This document shows, one piece after another, positions 26,576-35,867 of a stretch of 64,000 nucleotides of DNA. Each line of letters begins with the position of its first letter. Position 1 is the stretch's first letter. The notes below the pieces were generated by a model. The model was not told the DNA's origin. It ran no database searches and worked only from the letters and a program-made list of their open reading frames with translations. The position numbers and the translations under genes are program-made. The stretch spans positions 36,695 through 100,694 of the forward strand of contig CALDUY010000028.1 of the NCBI GenBank assembly GCA_937923405.1. The letters run 5' to 3'. This DNA is from an uncultured Gemmataceae bacterium. GTDB taxonomy: Bacteria > Planctomycetota > Planctomycetia > Gemmatales > Gemmataceae.

Positions 26576-27793
26576 ATGACCAAGCGTCTTTCTGTTCCTC
26601 TGGCCTGGAAGAACCTAACGCACAATCGCGTTCGCATGTCGTTGTTTTGCGCCGGCATTGGGTTCGCGGTCGTGTTAATGTTTTTGCAGTTGGGTTGTTA
26701 CAATGCTCTGCTGGATTCCAGCGTGTTACTGATTGATCGGCTTCGCGCGCCGCTGGTGCTGGTGAGTAAGCAACAAACCACCATTCTGCTGCACAGTCCG
26801 ATCGCCCGCGATCAACTCATCCGCGCGACTGGGGTTGCCGGTGTGGCCTCGACGCACCCGGTCTATCTGGAATATGCCACCACCATACTCCGCAATGCCA
26901 ACCCGGAGGAACGCGAGCGCGACCCCGCTCAGTCGATCCGCGTCATCGGAGTCGATCCCACTGCCTATCTTCTGAATTTCCCTCAATTAGATCCTAATAA
27001 TCCCGAATCGCGCACGTACCACCTCGAGTTGCAAGGCCGCGTTCTCTTCGATCGACGCTCCAAGCACAAAAGCGGTGCCCCTCAAGGGACAACGGTCTAT
27101 GGCCGCCTTGAAGAGGGGACACAGACGGAACTCTCCAGTCAGCGTATCGTCGTCGTTGGCCTGTTCGAACTGGGTGTGGACTTCGGCACTGATGGCACAC
27201 TGATTGTCAGCACCAACACGTTTCGGCAAATCGTCCGCCCCGGTTTGTACGGCCCCAGTATGGACGACGTAGACATTGGTCTAGTGCGGCTGCATCCCGA
27301 AGCCGACGTGCGTCAGGTGCAACGCGACTTGCAGCAACTCTTCGGAGACGGGATCGATGTGTTGACTAAAGAGGAGTTCATGGAGCGTGAAAAGGGGTTT
27401 TGGCGGCGCAACACACCGATCGGCGCGGTCTTCGGGTTCGGCATGTTCATGGGCTTTCTCGTTGGCCTGGTGATCTGCTACCAGATTCTTTCGACCGACA
27501 TTCGCGACAATCTTTCGGCCTATGCCACGCTGCGGGCCATCGGCTACCCCAATGCCTACCTGACGCGGATCGTTTTCGAGGAATCGGTATTGCTGGCCGT
27601 GCTTGGCTTCATTCCTGGCGTGCTTTTCAGCTGGGGCATGTACGAGTTCCTGGCCGACTGGTCTGATCTGCCCCTGCGATTGACGCCGCTTCGTTTGTCG
27701 TTCATCTTCGCATTGACACTGCTGATGTGTGTCATCTCCGGGATACTGGCGGTGCGTCAGGCGATGCAAGCCGACCCCGCGGAGGTGTTCTGA
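26576..27793 (+). CDS. DevC-like ABC transporter permease (FtsX family)
   Basis: This is a 405-residue membrane subunit of a DevBCA/MacB-type exporter. An N-terminal helix (LFCAGIGFAVVLMFLQLGCYNALL) is followed by a large periplasmic domain (SKQQTTILLHSP... FGDGIDVLTKEEFMEREKGFW) and three C-terminal helices (AVFGFGMFMGFLVGLVICYQ, VLLAVLGFIPGVLFSWGMYEF, LSFIFALTLLMCVISGILAV). No Shine-Dalgarno is visible; TATGAT at 26562-26567 lies only eight bases before ATG 26576, so leaderless translation is possible. The DevA-type ATPase follows directly. No membrane-fusion (DevB) gene is adjacent. Confidence 0.88.
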   Translation: MTKRLSVPLAWKNLTHNRVRMSLFCAGIGFAVVLMFLQLGCYNALLDSSVLLIDRLRAPLVLVSKQQTTILLHSPIARDQLIRATGVAGVASTHPVYLEYATTILRNANPEERERDPAQSIRVIGVDPTAYLLNFPQLDPNNPESRTYHLELQGRVLFDRRSKHKSGAPQGTTVYGRLEEGTQTELSSQRIVVVGLFELGVDFGTDGTLIVSTNTFRQIVRPGLYGPSMDDVDIGLVRLHPEADVRQVQRDLQQLFGDGIDVLTKEEFMEREKGFWRRNTPIGAVFGFGMFMGFLVGLVICYQILSTDIRDNLSAYATLRAIGYPNAYLTRIVFEESVLLAVLGFIPGVLFSWGMYEFLADWSDLPLRLTPLRLSFIFALTLLMCVISGILAVRQAMQADPAEVF

Positions 27794-27795
27794 CC

Positions 27796-29127
27796 ATGTC
27801 CGCGAAGCTTTTGCCGCCGTCGGGGCAGCCTGTGGTCCGACTCACGAACGTCAACCATTATTTCGGCACAGGCGACACCCGCACGCACACCCTGAAAAAC
27901 ATCAACCTGGAAGTGCTGCCAGGCGAACTGGTTATTCTGTCTGGGCCATCGGGATGCGGTAAGACGACACTACTTACCCTGCTGGGTGGATTGCGCGGCC
28001 TACAAGAAGGCAATATTGAAATTTGGGATCCGCAAAAGGGCGAATATATCTCTCTCAAGGGCATGGCTGAGCCTGCTCTCGTGCAGGTACGCCGCTCGAT
28101 CGGATTTATCTTTCAGCGACACAATCTGCTCGAATCTCTGACGTCGCTACAAAACGTCCGCATGGCTCAACGATTGTTACCGCCGACCGCCGATCCCGAC
28201 GGAGATGTTCGCCGTATCTTGACCTACCTGGGCCTGGGCGAACGGTTGGAATACAAGCCCCAACAACTCTCGGGAGGGCAACGACAGCGCGTGGCCGTAG
28301 CGCGAGCCTTGATCAATCAGCCACGCCTCGTGTTGGCCGACGAACCGACCGCGGCCTTGGACAAAGAGTCCAGCAACTGGGTCATCACACTGCTCGGCCA
28401 CTTGGCGACCAACAAGCCTGTGCCCGCCGATCTGCCCGCTCAGCAGTCCTCCTTGCTTCCGACTCTGACGACGCGCAAGGGCTGCACCAGCCTGATCGTC
28501 ACCCATGATAGCCGGATCATGAACGAAGCCGATCGCATTGTCGAGATGCAGTTCGGCGAGATTCACAAGAACGTCATCGTTCGCGAGCGACTGTTCCTGT
28601 ACGACGGCCTACGTTCACTGCCCGCCTTAGGAGTTTTTTTGCCAGAAGAGTTGATCGATCTCGCCGATGCTATGTCGATTCGACTACATCCCGATCAAGA
28701 AGTGCCCTCGGAATGGCCAGCCACAAACGGCGCGGTCGAAACTTTTCAACCGGGGCAAACGATCCTCCGTCAAGGAGATCCGGTCAACGAGGACAGTAAA
28801 TTCTACTTAATCCGCTCTGGAATGGTGGAAATACGGCGTCAGGATAGTAAGCCCGGAGACAACATTCCTCGACTTAGCCGAGGCAATGCCTTCGGGGATC
28901 GTGCTCTGATGAAAGCTCTCATCGACAACGATGTACCTCGTAATGCCTCCTGCGTCGCCGTCGAGCCAACTGTGGCCTATTCCCTCTCGTTGCGACGCTT
29001 GCGCCAGTTAGTCACCGAATGGGGGCGCAAACCTGCTCGTGAGGATAAACCTATTCGCGAGAGCATTCGCAAATACATGGACCTGCTGGAGAAGTCCTAT
29101 ATCCCTGATCGCTCCGCAACCAGTTGA
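27796..29127 (+). CDS. DevA-like ABC ATPase fused to a cyclic nucleotide-binding domain
   Basis: This 443-residue protein has a complete DevA/LolD-type ATPase: HYFGTGDTRTHTLKNINLEV, Walker A GPSGCGKTT, Q-loop FIFQRHNLLESLT, signature LSGGQRQRVAVARAL, Walker B LVLADEPTAALD and the SLIVTHDSRI His loop. After it comes a linker and a cNMP-binding-like beta-roll (FQPGQTILRQGDPVNEDSKFYLIRSG... RLSRGNAFGDRALM... CVAVEPTVAYSLSL). ATG 27796 follows GGAGG by ten bases and lies just after the devC stop. The C-terminal domain suggests that export is gated by a ligand, but typical phosphate-binding residues are not obvious. Confidence 0.9.
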   Translation: MSAKLLPPSGQPVVRLTNVNHYFGTGDTRTHTLKNINLEVLPGELVILSGPSGCGKTTLLTLLGGLRGLQEGNIEIWDPQKGEYISLKGMAEPALVQVRRSIGFIFQRHNLLESLTSLQNVRMAQRLLPPTADPDGDVRRILTYLGLGERLEYKPQQLSGGQRQRVAVARALINQPRLVLADEPTAALDKESSNWVITLLGHLATNKPVPADLPAQQSSLLPTLTTRKGCTSLIVTHDSRIMNEADRIVEMQFGEIHKNVIVRERLFLYDGLRSLPALGVFLPEELIDLADAMSIRLHPDQEVPSEWPATNGAVETFQPGQTILRQGDPVNEDSKFYLIRSGMVEIRRQDSKPGDNIPRLSRGNAFGDRALMKALIDNDVPRNASCVAVEPTVAYSLSLRRLRQLVTEWGRKPAREDKPIRESIRKYMDLLEKSYIPDRSATS

Positions 29128-29211
29128 TTCACCGCTGGCAACGATGCTAGCTGCTCCTTTGATACTTGCTGCGCGGACCAAGCATCTGCGAGTTTGTTCA
29201 CGGTATCTCAG

Positions 29212-30393
29212 ATGGATCTCGAACAGTTCGAGGCGTTGCTGACCGATACAGGGCAAGAACTGCTTCGTCGCGCGGGCGAACTCGCTCCCGAGGAGACGAC
29301 GTTTCTGGCCTGTTACAACAAGTTGAGCAAACAGGCTCCTTCTGAGCTTGTGCGGGCTGCGCTAGAGACGGCCCTGCTGCGCCGCCGGGCGCGACGCAAG
29401 TTTCGCCTCGCCGAGCGAATGTATTTTCTACGCCAAGCCCTGGAGCAGGCATCGAGCGAGTCGGTCGCTCGGTATCGAGCTAGTCGATTTGCCGGGCTGT
29501 CGCGCGTGGCCGATCTCTGCTGCGGCATCGGCGGCGATACCCTCGCCTTGGCTGGCGTGACGCAGGTTCTCGCCGTCGAACGGGATTCCCTGCGGCTACG
29601 CATGGCTCGGTGTAACGTCAAGGTCTATGAGCCACTCTCGCAGGTGGAATTTCTACTCGACGACGTCTTGCGGATGCCCTGGCCCCGAGTCGAAGGCGTC
29701 TTCGTCGATCCCGACCGGCGAGTCGACGGACGACGAGTGCTGTCGCTGCACGATTCACAACCGCCTTTGCACGAATTGCTGGCACGGCTACCAAAGGCGA
29801 TGTTGCTAGGGGTCAAACTAGCCCCAGGAGTGCCGTTGCACGAAGTGAAGGCCTTGGATGCAGAAGAAGAGTTTATCTCTCTGAATAATGAACTTAAGGA
29901 GTGTGTCCTTTGGTTCGGGGCGGCCACGAGTCGAATCCGTCGAGCCACCCTACTGCCCAGTGGAGCTACGTTGCTACAGACGGGGGCCGCACTGCCCCCC
30001 CCGATTCAGCCGCGTGCCTATCTGTATGATCCCGATCCGGCCATCGTCCGGAGCGGACTCATCGCCGAGCTAGCCGAGCTGCTGCACGCTCCACCGATTG
30101 ACACGAACTGTGTACTTCTTACCAGTGATTGCATGATCGAGACTCCGTTTGCTCAATGCTGGCGTCTCGATGCAATTCTGCCATATCACCTACCCAAACT
30201 CCGCAATTATCTACGCGAACAGGGTATCGGTCGGGTACAAATCACGCGGCGCGGGTCGGCGGCTGACCCCGTCGAAGTCGAGCGAAAGCTAAAACTACCT
30301 CCCACAGAGGAGTTTCGCACCTTGGTACTAACCCGCGTCTTGGGCCGGGCTGTCGTTCTGGTCTGCCAAGTCGCCCCCCCTACCGCATCGTGA
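29212..30393 (+). CDS. SAM-dependent methyltransferase with THUMP-like C-terminal domain
   Basis: This is a 393-residue protein. Motif I is VADLCCGIGGDTLALA, followed by VLAVERDSLRLRMARCN and the catalytic-loop-like VFVDPDRRVDGRR. The C-terminal part (RAYLYDPDPAIVRSGLIAEL, then YHLPKLRNYLREQGIGRVQITRRG) matches the THUMP-like domain family, which suggests RNA or nucleic-acid modification. The start is ATG 29212; the frame extends to TTG 29194. The 3' end overlaps the convergent RND gene by 14 bases. Confidence 0.85.
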   Translation: MDLEQFEALLTDTGQELLRRAGELAPEETTFLACYNKLSKQAPSELVRAALETALLRRRARRKFRLAERMYFLRQALEQASSESVARYRASRFAGLSRVADLCCGIGGDTLALAGVTQVLAVERDSLRLRMARCNVKVYEPLSQVEFLLDDVLRMPWPRVEGVFVDPDRRVDGRRVLSLHDSQPPLHELLARLPKAMLLGVKLAPGVPLHEVKALDAEEEFISLNNELKECVLWFGAATSRIRRATLLPSGATLLQTGAALPPPIQPRAYLYDPDPAIVRSGLIAELAELLHAPPIDTNCVLLTSDCMIETPFAQCWRLDAILPYHLPKLRNYLREQGIGRVQITRRGSAADPVEVERKLKLPPTEEFRTLVLTRVLGRAVVLVCQVAPPTAS

Positions 30394-33300
30394 CGTCGGT
30401 GTTGGTTTCAATGGCTGTCGGCACCAGTGACGAAGTTGCCAGCTCCGACGAAACTTTGGTTGATTCGCGGCGACGATTCCACCAACGACCCAGGTCGTCC
30501 CAAAGCGAATAACAGACCGGCGTGAGCAGCAATGTCAATAACAAAGATAGCGTTTGTCCCCCAAGGATCACCTTGGCCATGCCGGCGCGGGAACCAGCAC
30601 CTGGTCCCTGCCCCATCGCCATCGGAATCATCGCTGCCACTAGCATGACCGTGGTCATCAAAATTGGCCGCAGCCGGGTGCGGTTGGCTTCGAGAATAGC
30701 CGCGTCACGCTCCATGCCACGTTCGATCAACACATTGGTATAGTCTACCTGGAGAATCCCATTTTTCTTGACGATGCCGAACAGCATGAACAGGCCGAAC
30801 ATCGCGTAAATCTCCAGATTGGTTCGCAGCAGAAGCAGCGACACCAGCGCGAACGGAATGGTCAATGGCAAGGCAATCAGAATCGTAATCGGATGAATCA
30901 GACTCTCGAACTGAGCTGCCAGAATCATGTACATGAACAGAAAGCTCAGCAGAAAGGCGATGAGAAAATTGTTGTTCGACTCGGCCAACGTCTTGGCTCG
31001 ACCGATGAACTCCCAGCGATAATCTGGTGGCAGCTCCATCGAGCGGATGTAGTCGGAAATCTCGGCGACGGCGTTACCGGTGGCGATGCCGTCCAGATTG
31101 GACGAGATCACCACCTGGCGTTGTCGGCTGAAGCGGTCGATGGTGTTCGGTCCCTCGGCGGTCTCGAAATGAGCGACGTTGCCCAGACGCACGACACCGA
31201 CCCCACTCTTGGACGAGGGTACGGCCAAGCCGGCGATATCGTCCTCGTCGTCGCGCGCTCCTGGTTCGGCTCGCAACCAAACGTCATATTGCTCGTCGAA
31301 CTCCTTGTATTTGCTCACCGGCTCGCCACCGACCAGAATGTTGACGGTGCTGGCCAGCGCCTGAATCGACACGCCTAATTCACTGGCCCGCTCACGATCG
31401 GGTCGGACGCGCAACTCGGGCTTGCGCAGCGACAGACTGGTATCGACATCGACATAGTGCCCCTGCCGCCGCATCCAGTTGACGATCTGTTCGGAGTAGT
31501 CCTTGAGCCGATCCATGTCCGGACCGCGCAGGTTCAGATCGATCTCAACCTGGCGAAAGCCAGTGGCCTGAAAGGCGGACACATCCTGCACTGCCGAGCG
31601 AATGTCTGGATAGTCGGCCATAATCTCGCGGGCTTCGGCCATCACCTCAAATTGACTATAATTTCGCTCGCGTAAATCTATTAAGCGAACATAGATTGTC
31701 GCTTGCGTCACGTCGCCCTGTCCTTTGGCCACCCGACCAGTCGTGTCGCCGATCACTGTGAAGGTGTGCGTCACGTCGCGCAGCTTCTGCAGCCGCTTTT
31801 CGATCTCCTGGCACACCTCGTCGGCGCGGTCGAGCGTGTATCCCTCAGGAAGTCGCATGGCCACTTCCAGCTCACTTTGATCGTCGCGCGGAATGAAGTC
31901 TTTGCCGATGATCGCCAGCAATACTGGAGTCGAAAGCAATACCCCCGCACTCAAGAGAATAATCAGCCAGCGATGCTGCAGGGCGAAGCGAAGGGACAGC
32001 ATATAGGTGCCTTCGATCATCCGCCAGATGAAGCCCGACTTGCTCGCGGGGCCATGCTCGGTTTTGAGGAAGCGCGAGCAAAGCATTGGCGTGAGGGTGA
32101 ACGAGATGAACATGCTCATCAAGATCGAGAAACCGACCACCATGCCAAAGCTGGAGAAGAAGCGGCCAACCCGACCTTCCATGAAGGCGATCGGAATGAA
32201 GATAACGAGCAGCGAAAGGGTGGTGGCAACGACGGCTAAAGCGATCTCTTTTGTCGCCGACGAGGAGGCCTCGGCAGCGCCCCGGCCATATTCCTCCATA
32301 TGACGGAAGATATTCTCATGGACCACCACAGCATCATCGACCACAATGCCGACCGCGAGAATCAGGCCCAGCATGGTGATGTTGTTCAGAGTGTAGCCCA
32401 TCAGCGACATGAAGTAGAACGTGCCGATCATCGACGTGGGAATGGCCGCCGTCGCGATCAGCGTGGTGCGCCAGTCGCGGATGAACAGCAAGATCGTCAG
32501 GCTGACCAACACCGCCGCCAACACTAGGTGAACCTGAACTTCCTCGATCGAGTTTTTGATGAAGCGTGACTGATCGCGGATTACCTCAGTGCGAATGTCG
32601 GCGGGTAGTAGAGGGCGGATTTGTTCGAGGCGTTTCTTGACCAGATCGACCACCTGCACAGTGTTCGTACCGGACTGCTTCTGAATAATCAGACTGACGG
32701 CGTTGTCGCCGATGTACTCCGGATCGTTGGCTTCGGCCCGCGACCACAAGCGACTCAGGCCGCGCGGCTCCTCGAACGAGTCCTCGACTCGACCGACGTC
32801 GCGAATGCGGATCGGTTGGCCACCTCGGTTCGAGACGATCAATTCCTCGAAGTCGCGGGGAGTCTGGACTCGGCCCAGCGTGCGTAGCACTTTCTCCCCG
32901 CGTCCCTGATCGACGCGCCCACCGGGCAGTTCTTGATTCTCCCGGGCCAGGGCCTGGCGAATGTCCTCGATCGACAAAGTGTCATACTTCAGAATCCTAT
33001 CTGGATCCACGAAGACGTTGATAGCACGAGTTCGACCGCCTACCAGAATGACCGCACCAACTCCAGAAAGAGTTTCCAGATCTTCTTTAATGACTTTTCG
33101 AGCAATCTCAGTGACTTCGCGAAAATCGCGACGCCCGGACACCGCTACGGTCATGACCGGAGCAGCATCGAGATCGAACCGATCGATGATCGGCGGATCG
33201 GTTCCTTCGGGTAACTGGCTGAGGATGCTGCGCACCTTGGCATCGACTTCCTGAGCCGCCACCGCGCCGTTCTTCTCCAGTTTGAACTCGATGACGACCT

Positions 33301-33571
33301 GAGAAAAACCTTCTTTGGTCGTGGAGCGCAACTCCTCGATGCCGGACACCGTGTTGACGATCTCCTCAATTGGCTTGGTGACGCCCGTCTCCATCTCCTC
33401 GACGCTGGCCCCCCGGAGAGTGGTCGTGACCGTAACTACAGGGAGATCGACGTTAGGAAACAGATCCACACCGAGCTTGAAATAAGCCGCCAACCCCATC
33501 ACCACGGGAGCAGCCACCAGCATCAAGGTAAAGACGGGGCGACGAATACAGATATCCCAGATCGCCATCAT
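30380..33571 (-). CDS. RND efflux pump permease (AcrB/MexB superfamily)
   Basis: This is a 1063-residue inner-membrane proton-driven pump. It has the N-terminal DICIRRPVFTLMLVAAPVVMG helix, a first porter domain (DLPVVTVTTTLRGASVEEME), helices carrying the VGIVVDDAVVVHENIFRHME signature with the proton-relay Asp pair, a second porter region and a last helix block (FLLSFLFMYMILAAQFESLIHP... FALVSLLLLRTNLEIYAMFGLFMLFGIVKKNG). No outer-membrane TolC gene lies nearby. It follows the adaptor gene after 33 bases and is the last gene of a TetR-adaptor-pump operon. Confidence 0.95.
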   Translation of the reverse strand: MMAIWDICIRRPVFTLMLVAAPVVMGLAAYFKLGVDLFPNVDLPVVTVTTTLRGASVEEMETGVTKPIEEIVNTVSGIEELRSTTKEGFSQVVIEFKLEKNGAVAAQEVDAKVRSILSQLPEGTDPPIIDRFDLDAAPVMTVAVSGRRDFREVTEIARKVIKEDLETLSGVGAVILVGGRTRAINVFVDPDRILKYDTLSIEDIRQALARENQELPGGRVDQGRGEKVLRTLGRVQTPRDFEELIVSNRGGQPIRIRDVGRVEDSFEEPRGLSRLWSRAEANDPEYIGDNAVSLIIQKQSGTNTVQVVDLVKKRLEQIRPLLPADIRTEVIRDQSRFIKNSIEEVQVHLVLAAVLVSLTILLFIRDWRTTLIATAAIPTSMIGTFYFMSLMGYTLNNITMLGLILAVGIVVDDAVVVHENIFRHMEEYGRGAAEASSSATKEIALAVVATTLSLLVIFIPIAFMEGRVGRFFSSFGMVVGFSILMSMFISFTLTPMLCSRFLKTEHGPASKSGFIWRMIEGTYMLSLRFALQHRWLIILLSAGVLLSTPVLLAIIGKDFIPRDDQSELEVAMRLPEGYTLDRADEVCQEIEKRLQKLRDVTHTFTVIGDTTGRVAKGQGDVTQATIYVRLIDLRERNYSQFEVMAEAREIMADYPDIRSAVQDVSAFQATGFRQVEIDLNLRGPDMDRLKDYSEQIVNWMRRQGHYVDVDTSLSLRKPELRVRPDRERASELGVSIQALASTVNILVGGEPVSKYKEFDEQYDVWLRAEPGARDDEDDIAGLAVPSSKSGVGVVRLGNVAHFETAEGPNTIDRFSRQRQVVISSNLDGIATGNAVAEISDYIRSMELPPDYRWEFIGRAKTLAESNNNFLIAFLLSFLFMYMILAAQFESLIHPITILIALPLTIPFALVSLLLLRTNLEIYAMFGLFMLFGIVKKNGILQVDYTNVLIERGMERDAAILEANRTRLRPILMTTVMLVAAMIPMAMGQGPGAGSRAGMAKVILGGQTLSLLLTLLLTPVCYSLWDDLGRWWNRRRESTKVSSELATSSLVPTAIETNTDVTMR

Positions 33572-33604
33572 CGCAATTATTCCTCGGTTTCGAGAATCGG
33601 CAAC

Positions 33605-34930
33605 TCACTCACCCGGTTGTCGCACGCGAACCGGAGTTTTGTCGGCGAGTTGCGTCTGCCCGCTGGTCACGACCACAGCCCCTTTGGGCAGCGGGCCTGT
33701 CACCTCAATCCAGCGATGGAGTTTGTTTCCCTCGGGCACCTGAACGACTTCGCCCGTGCGTACCGGCACTGCGCGAGCCTGTCCGTTCTCCACGACAAAC
33801 ACCTTGACCACACCGGCAAAGCGAACGATCGCTTCCTCGGGCACAGTGTTGGCCGAGTCGGCCTGGCGGGTGATGATGCGCGCCTTGGCGAAGCTACCGG
33901 GACGCAGTTTGCGAGAATCGTTGGGCACAGTCACTTCAATGGTGAAGGAGCGGTTCTCGCGTTCGATAGTGGGATTGATACGTGCCACGGTTCCCTGGAA
34001 TTGCTCGCCGGGATAGGCCTCGGTGGTCAGCACGACGGTCTGGCCGAGTTTGATCTCGGCAAGGTGACGTTCGGGAATGACTACGATGAGCTTAAGGGGA
34101 TTATCGATGACCAGCCGGAACAGCGTGACAACCGGCATGGCCCGAACCATCTCCCCCTCAGCGACCTTGCGTGCAGCCACGACATAGCGCACCTCGGAGG
34201 GATCTTTGCAACAAGGCGGCATCCGCAGCGGCGAGGGACGCGGCACGACAACGCGACAATCGCGTAGGCGTTGCTCGGCGCTGTCTAGTTGAGCCGCCCG
34301 TAGCCGCGCCGAGGCCAGAATGGCTCGTGCTTCCAGATCGGCCATCTCGCGGTTGGAGGTGGCGACGCGAGCCTCGGTCTGAGCTTTCTCCAACTCCTCC
34401 ACGCCGATCACGCGGGTCATGCTGAGTCGGCGAGCACGGTCGAGAATCTGCCGAGCGTTCTCTTCCAAATTCCGCGCTCGTACTACCGTTGGAACCCTTG
34501 AGAGATCGATTTTATCGTCTTTAGGCAGCTCCAACATGCCCAGTCGAGCTAACTCCAGTTCCAATCCGCGTTTCGCCTCCAGCACGGCCAAGCGATAATC
34601 GACATCCTCATAATCTACCAGCGGTTCTCCTGGTCTGACCTCGTCGCCGACATCGTGATAAATGCGAGCGATGCGGCCCTCGACCTTGCCGCCGATGTTG
34701 ACCTCATCGTGTCCTTCGAGAGTACCAACGACCTCGATGGACCTCTCGACAGGACGGGGGGTGATCGCGGCAACAGTAACAGGCACTTCAGGGATCGCCG
34801 AAGGAGTTGAAGTGGCTTCCTTCTGGCTGCCCTCGCCGCGCAGATGCATCCCCCACCAAAACCAGGCGGCTCCGGCTAAGGCCAAGGCGACGACGACCAA
34901 CGGCCAACGTCGCTTGAACAGACCCCTCAT
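33605..34930 (-). CDS. RND periplasmic adaptor (membrane fusion protein)
   Basis: This is a 441-residue HlyD/AcrA-type adaptor with an N-terminal anchor (WPLVVVALALAGAAWFWWG), a barrel-sandwich/lipoyl half (VVGTLEGHDEVNIGGKVEGRIARIYHDVGDEVRPGEPL), an alpha-hairpin (RARRLSMTRVIGVEELEKAQTEARVA) and beta-barrel and membrane-proximal domains (PERHLAEIKLGQTVVLTTEAYPGEQFQG). GGAGGAGG precedes the start, and its ATG overlaps the TetR stop (ATGA, 34927-34930). It should bridge the RND pump to an outer-membrane channel encoded elsewhere. Confidence 0.93.
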   Translation of the reverse strand: MRGLFKRRWPLVVVALALAGAAWFWWGMHLRGEGSQKEATSTPSAIPEVPVTVAAITPRPVERSIEVVGTLEGHDEVNIGGKVEGRIARIYHDVGDEVRPGEPLVDYEDVDYRLAVLEAKRGLELELARLGMLELPKDDKIDLSRVPTVVRARNLEENARQILDRARRLSMTRVIGVEELEKAQTEARVATSNREMADLEARAILASARLRAAQLDSAEQRLRDCRVVVPRPSPLRMPPCCKDPSEVRYVVAARKVAEGEMVRAMPVVTLFRLVIDNPLKLIVVIPERHLAEIKLGQTVVLTTEAYPGEQFQGTVARINPTIERENRSFTIEVTVPNDSRKLRPGSFAKARIITRQADSANTVPEEAIVRFAGVVKVFVVENGQARAVPVRTGEVVQVPEGNKLHRWIEVTGPLPKGAVVVTSGQTQLADKTPVRVRQPGE

Positions 34931-35574
34931 GACCTCCTCCTTTGGCGTTCCTTTTCACTAAGCATGCCGTGGTAGATGATGTCGAGAATATCTTTAGCCT
35001 GAGCGTCGAGCGGCTTGTGGCGTCCAGAAAAATGATTGGTGAACATCGTCCCATAGACCAGGTCGCTGACCACGTCGTCGATGCGCGTCAATGGGATGTC
35101 GCGAATCCGTCCCGAGTCGCGCAACGATTGCAGCAGAGCATGCCAACGGCTGCGGTCTGCGTCGCGCTTGGCGAAGTAGGTCGAGCGTTTGCGATCGCGA
35201 AACTCGGCCCGTTCGAGAATCAATAGTTCGACCTGCTCGGGATGATCTTTGAAGAAGCGCAGGTAGGCAAAGATGGCTTTCTCGATGACTTCAAAGGGAT
35301 CGGTGACCCCCTCGACGGCGGCATCGACGGCGGCGCGGAGGCGCGTCATCCCCTGATCGACGGCGGCCAGAAAGAGACTCTCTTTGCTGTCAAAGTAAAG
35401 GTAGACGGTGCCCTTGGCGACGCCAGCGGCATCGGCGATGGCCTGCATGTCGGTGCCCGGGAAGCCATGACGGGCAAAGACCCGAGCCGCGCAAGCCAAC
35501 AGTTCTTGCCGCTTCCGCTCACGGGAGAGCGGATCGACAGGCCGACCGCGTTTTCCGCCTGACTTGGTGGTCAT
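34927..35574 (-). CDS. TetR family transcriptional regulator
   Basis: This is a 215-residue regulator. The N-terminal helix-turn-helix (RQELLACAARVFARHGFPGTDMQAIADAAGVAKGTVYLYFDSKESLF) is canonical, and the ligand domain includes a FKDHPEQVELLILERAEFRDR segment. ATG 35574 follows GAGG by five bases, with a weaker ATG at 35589. It is the first gene of the efflux operon and probably represses it. An inverted repeat in front of it (35594-35611) lies between the predicted -10 and the start and could be its operator. Confidence 0.93.
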   Translation of the reverse strand: MTTKSGGKRGRPVDPLSRERKRQELLACAARVFARHGFPGTDMQAIADAAGVAKGTVYLYFDSKESLFLAAVDQGMTRLRAAVDAAVEGVTDPFEVIEKAIFAYLRFFKDHPEQVELLILERAEFRDRKRSTYFAKRDADRSRWHALLQSLRDSGRIRDIPLTRIDDVVSDLVYGTMFTNHFSGRHKPLDAQAKDILDIIYHGMLSEKERQRRRS

Positions 35575-35593
35575 GGTCGCCTCATTCATAAAA

Positions 35594-35611
35594 TGACTGG
35601 CTGGTCAGTCA
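35594..35611. promoter_or_regulatory. Palindromic operator of the TetR efflux operon
   Basis: TGACTG and CAGTCA (six-base arms at 35594-35599 and 35606-35611) form an 18-base imperfect palindrome. It resembles TGACTGACCAGTCAGTCA-type operators known for TetR proteins. It lies directly downstream of the predicted promoter, so binding would block its own operon. Confidence 0.6.
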
Positions 35612-35616
35612 GTAAA

Positions 35617-35645
35617 ATGATGGCAACTTCTCCCCTGATTGTCAA
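35617..35645 (-). promoter_or_regulatory. Promoter of the TetR-RND operon
   Basis: On the minus strand TTGACA (35645-35640), a 17-base spacer and CATCAT (35622-35617, four of six matching TATAAT) fit a sigma-70 promoter. The operator palindrome begins within six bases downstream. Confidence 0.5.
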
Positions 35646-35704
35646 CGACAACTCCTCGGCTTGCTAGCCGGTTGGTCGCACTTCCGCTACAACAATCCCC
35701 TAGA

Positions 35705-35798
35705 GGTATCGCTAGGGGTGTCCGCGGCGAAGGTGGCTGCGGTCTGAGAGCAGACCCTCGACACCGGCCCTGGTAACGCAGAGCCGGGAAGCGAGCCA
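35705..35798 (+). ncRNA. Thiamine pyrophosphate (TPP) riboswitch
   Basis: The leader of thiC shows the conserved TPP aptamer order. GGGGTG (35715-35720) is followed by CTGAGA, then GACCCT, then ACCGG-CCCTGG-TAACGC and GCCGGGAAGCGA. The P1 stem is TCGCT (35709-35713) with AGCGA (35790-35794). Downstream, GTCTCC (35812-35817) is exactly complementary to GGAGAC (35855-35860), which contains the thiC Shine-Dalgarno. Ligand binding may thus control initiation of translation; this last step is inferred. Confidence 0.9.
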
Positions 35799-35867
35799 GA
35801 CGACCTTCTCTGTCTCCTGTCGGCGCTCCCCCCTTCCTGTTCGCCGTCTGTTCCGGAGACCGTTTCC

